Assembly: GCA_030044295.1 (NCBI GenBank)
Contig: JASHWB010000071.1
Coordinates: 1-27,237 of the forward strand
DNA length: 27,237 bases
Source of the DNA: Candidatus Acidiferrales bacterium
Lineage (GTDB): Bacteria > Acidobacteriota > Terriglobia > Acidiferrales > UBA7541
Direction of reading: 5' to 3'
The notes below the pieces were generated by a model. It was not told the DNA's origin, made no database searches, and saw only the letters and a list, made by a program, of their open reading frames with translations. The position numbers and the translations under genes were made by a program. The first letter of the stretch is position 1; each line of letters starts with the position of its first letter. Of the stretch, positions 26,143 through 27,237 are shown in pieces.

Positions 26143-26921
26143 GCGAGATTGATCCCCGGGCAATTGTTTCGCCCGCCGCCCGGCTTGGCAAGTGCGTCAA
26201 AGTGGCCGCTTGCGCGGTGGTTGGAGACGACGTTGAGCTGGGCGACGGCTGCGTGCTAGAACCACACGCGGTCGTCAAAGGGCCCTCGACGTTCGGACGC
26301 AATAATCATTTTCATTCGTTTAGTATCGTCGGCGGAGACCCGCAGGACTACACATACACGGGCCAACCAGTTCGCCTGGAAGTGGGAGAGGGCAATGATT
26401 TCCGCGAATTTTGCACCGTCCATCGCGGTACGCTGAAAGGCGACGGCACCACGCGGATGGGTAGCAACAGCCTGATTATGGCCTACGCGCACATCGGGCA
26501 CGATTGCAACATCGGAAACAACGTCACGCTCATCAATGGCGCGCAACTTGCGGGTCACAGCCGCGTGGAGGATTACGCCACGCTGAGTTCGTTCGTGCTG
26601 GTGCATCAATTCACGCGAATCGGCGCCTATTCCTACATCGGCGCGGGGACCATCATCACGCAGGATGTGCCACCCTTCTCGCTGATCGTAAGCTCGCGCG
26701 AGACGCGATGCTATGGCATCAATCGCGTTGGATTGGAGCGCCGCGGCTTTTCGTCCGAGCGCGTCAAGCGGATCGAACAGGCCTTTCGGTTTCTTCTTCG
26801 CTCCAAGCTCAACACTTCGCAGGCGCTCGAAAAAATGCGTGGAACCCTCGCTGATTCCGAGGACGTCCTATCATTGATCCGCTTCATCGAGTCCACTGCC
26901 GAGCGGGGCTTGACGAAATAG
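26139..26921 (+). CDS. lpxA: UDP-N-acetylglucosamine O-acyltransferase LpxA
   Basis: A 260-residue left-handed beta-helix acyltransferase that starts lipid A synthesis by moving a 3-hydroxyacyl chain from ACP to UDP-GlcNAc. Hexapeptide repeats cover about residues 10-190. The catalytic histidine is His121 in AYAHIGHDCNIGNN, matching His125 of the E. coli enzyme, and GGDPQDYTYTG near 65 is the usual substrate-binding stretch. The C-terminal helical part (ERRGFSSERVKRIEQAFRFLLRSKLNTSQALEKM) is complete. Its presence shows an outer membrane with lipid A. It is coupled to fabZ by ATGA and followed within 10 bases by lpxI. Confidence 0.97.
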   Translation: MSEIDPRAIVSPAARLGKCVKVAACAVVGDDVELGDGCVLEPHAVVKGPSTFGRNNHFHSFSIVGGDPQDYTYTGQPVRLEVGEGNDFREFCTVHRGTLKGDGTTRMGSNSLIMAYAHIGHDCNIGNNVTLINGAQLAGHSRVEDYATLSSFVLVHQFTRIGAYSYIGAGTIITQDVPPFSLIVSSRETRCYGINRVGLERRGFSSERVKRIEQAFRFLLRSKLNTSQALEKMRGTLADSEDVLSLIRFIESTAERGLTK

Positions 26922-26929
26922 GGGTGCGC

Positions 26930-27237
26930 GTGGCGGCGGATGAAAAGACGAGTGCGTGGGGGTTGATTGCCGGAAACGGCTCGTTCCCCTTTTTAGTGCT
27001 GGAAGGAGCGCGCAGCCGCGGAATCGACATGGCCGTGATCGCGATCCGCGAAGAAGCTTCTCCAGCGCTGGCGCAAATGGCAAAACGCCTGCACTGGATC
27101 AGCCTGGGCGAATTGAGCCGCGGGATCGAACTGCTCCATCAGGAAGGTGTGAAGCGCGCAGTGATGGCCGGGCAAGTGAAGCACAACAATATCTTCAGCG
27201 CGATTCGTCCCGACTGGCGCCTGGCGAAGTTGCTGCT
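26930..27237 (+). CDS. lpxI: UDP-2,3-diacylglucosamine pyrophosphatase LpxI (DUF1009), 5' part
   Basis: The reading frame runs open to the window edge, giving the first 102 residues. The N-terminus WGLIAGNGSFPFLVLEGARSRGIDMAVIAI is the LpxI/DUF1009 signature, followed by HWISLGELSRGIELLHQEGVKRAVMAGQVKHNNIFSAIRPD, also typical. LpxI hydrolyses UDP-2,3-diacylglucosamine to lipid X, replacing LpxH in many non-enteric bacteria. The start is a GTG: 26930 is chosen because AGGGG lies five bases upstream; a GTG at 26924 is in the same frame. It follows lpxA by 8 bases, so it belongs to the same operon. Confidence 0.9.
   Translation, partial: MAADEKTSAWGLIAGNGSFPFLVLEGARSRGIDMAVIAIREEASPALAQMAKRLHWISLGELSRGIELLHQEGVKRAVMAGQVKHNNIFSAIRPDWRLAKLL

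Overview
The window is one contiguous, densely coded, GC-rich stretch of a Gram-negative bacterial chromosome. Three things point to an Acidobacteriota-like aerobe: an alternative complex III (Act) operon fused to an A2-type caa3 oxidase operon, lipid A genes in the order fabZ-lpxA-lpxI, and an acyl-carrier-protein/KAS pair beside a SPASM-like radical SAM gene. The phylum is inferred from gene content and is not proven. No rRNA, tRNA, CRISPR array, insertion sequence or phage gene was seen.

Layout, left to right. (1) 96-4552: yebC (-), fdhD (+), a REC/HD-GYP response regulator (-) and a DUF6986-type HpcH/citrate-lyase-like protein (+), a set of unrelated single genes. (2) 4624-7542: a DHA2-family drug/proton antiporter and a radical SAM protein, both on -. 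(3) 7870-9375: an acyl carrier protein and a FabF-type ketosynthase on +. (4) 9442-22364: a twelve-gene respiratory operon on -, transcribed actC-actA-actB-actD-actE-actF-orphan membrane protein-sco-coxB-coxA-coxC-coxD. (5) 22718-25488: a secreted TPR/peptidase-MA metalloprotease (+) and an M20 peptidase (-). (6) 25663-27237: fabZ, lpxA and the 5' part of lpxI (+), the start of a lipid A operon cut by the window edge.

The respiratory operon explains about half of the window. ActABCDEF oxidises quinol. Its pentaheme ActA and monoheme lipoprotein ActE can pass electrons to the cytochrome c domain fused to oxidase subunit II, then through CuA to heme a, heme a3 and CuB in subunit I. Subunit I has the YSHP signature of A2-type oxidases instead of the glutamate of A1 enzymes. 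Sco is the likely copper chaperone for CuA. The genes are tightly packed, with ATGA stop/start overlaps at actA/actB, actE/actF and coxB/coxA and an 8-base overlap at coxA/coxC, so they are probably co-transcribed and translationally coupled.

The least explained parts are: the orphan one-helix protein between actF and sco with a YGWVDR core; the actC-first gene order; the radical SAM/ACP/KAS neighbourhood; and the long leader region before actC. None can be called a proven new system from sequence alone.
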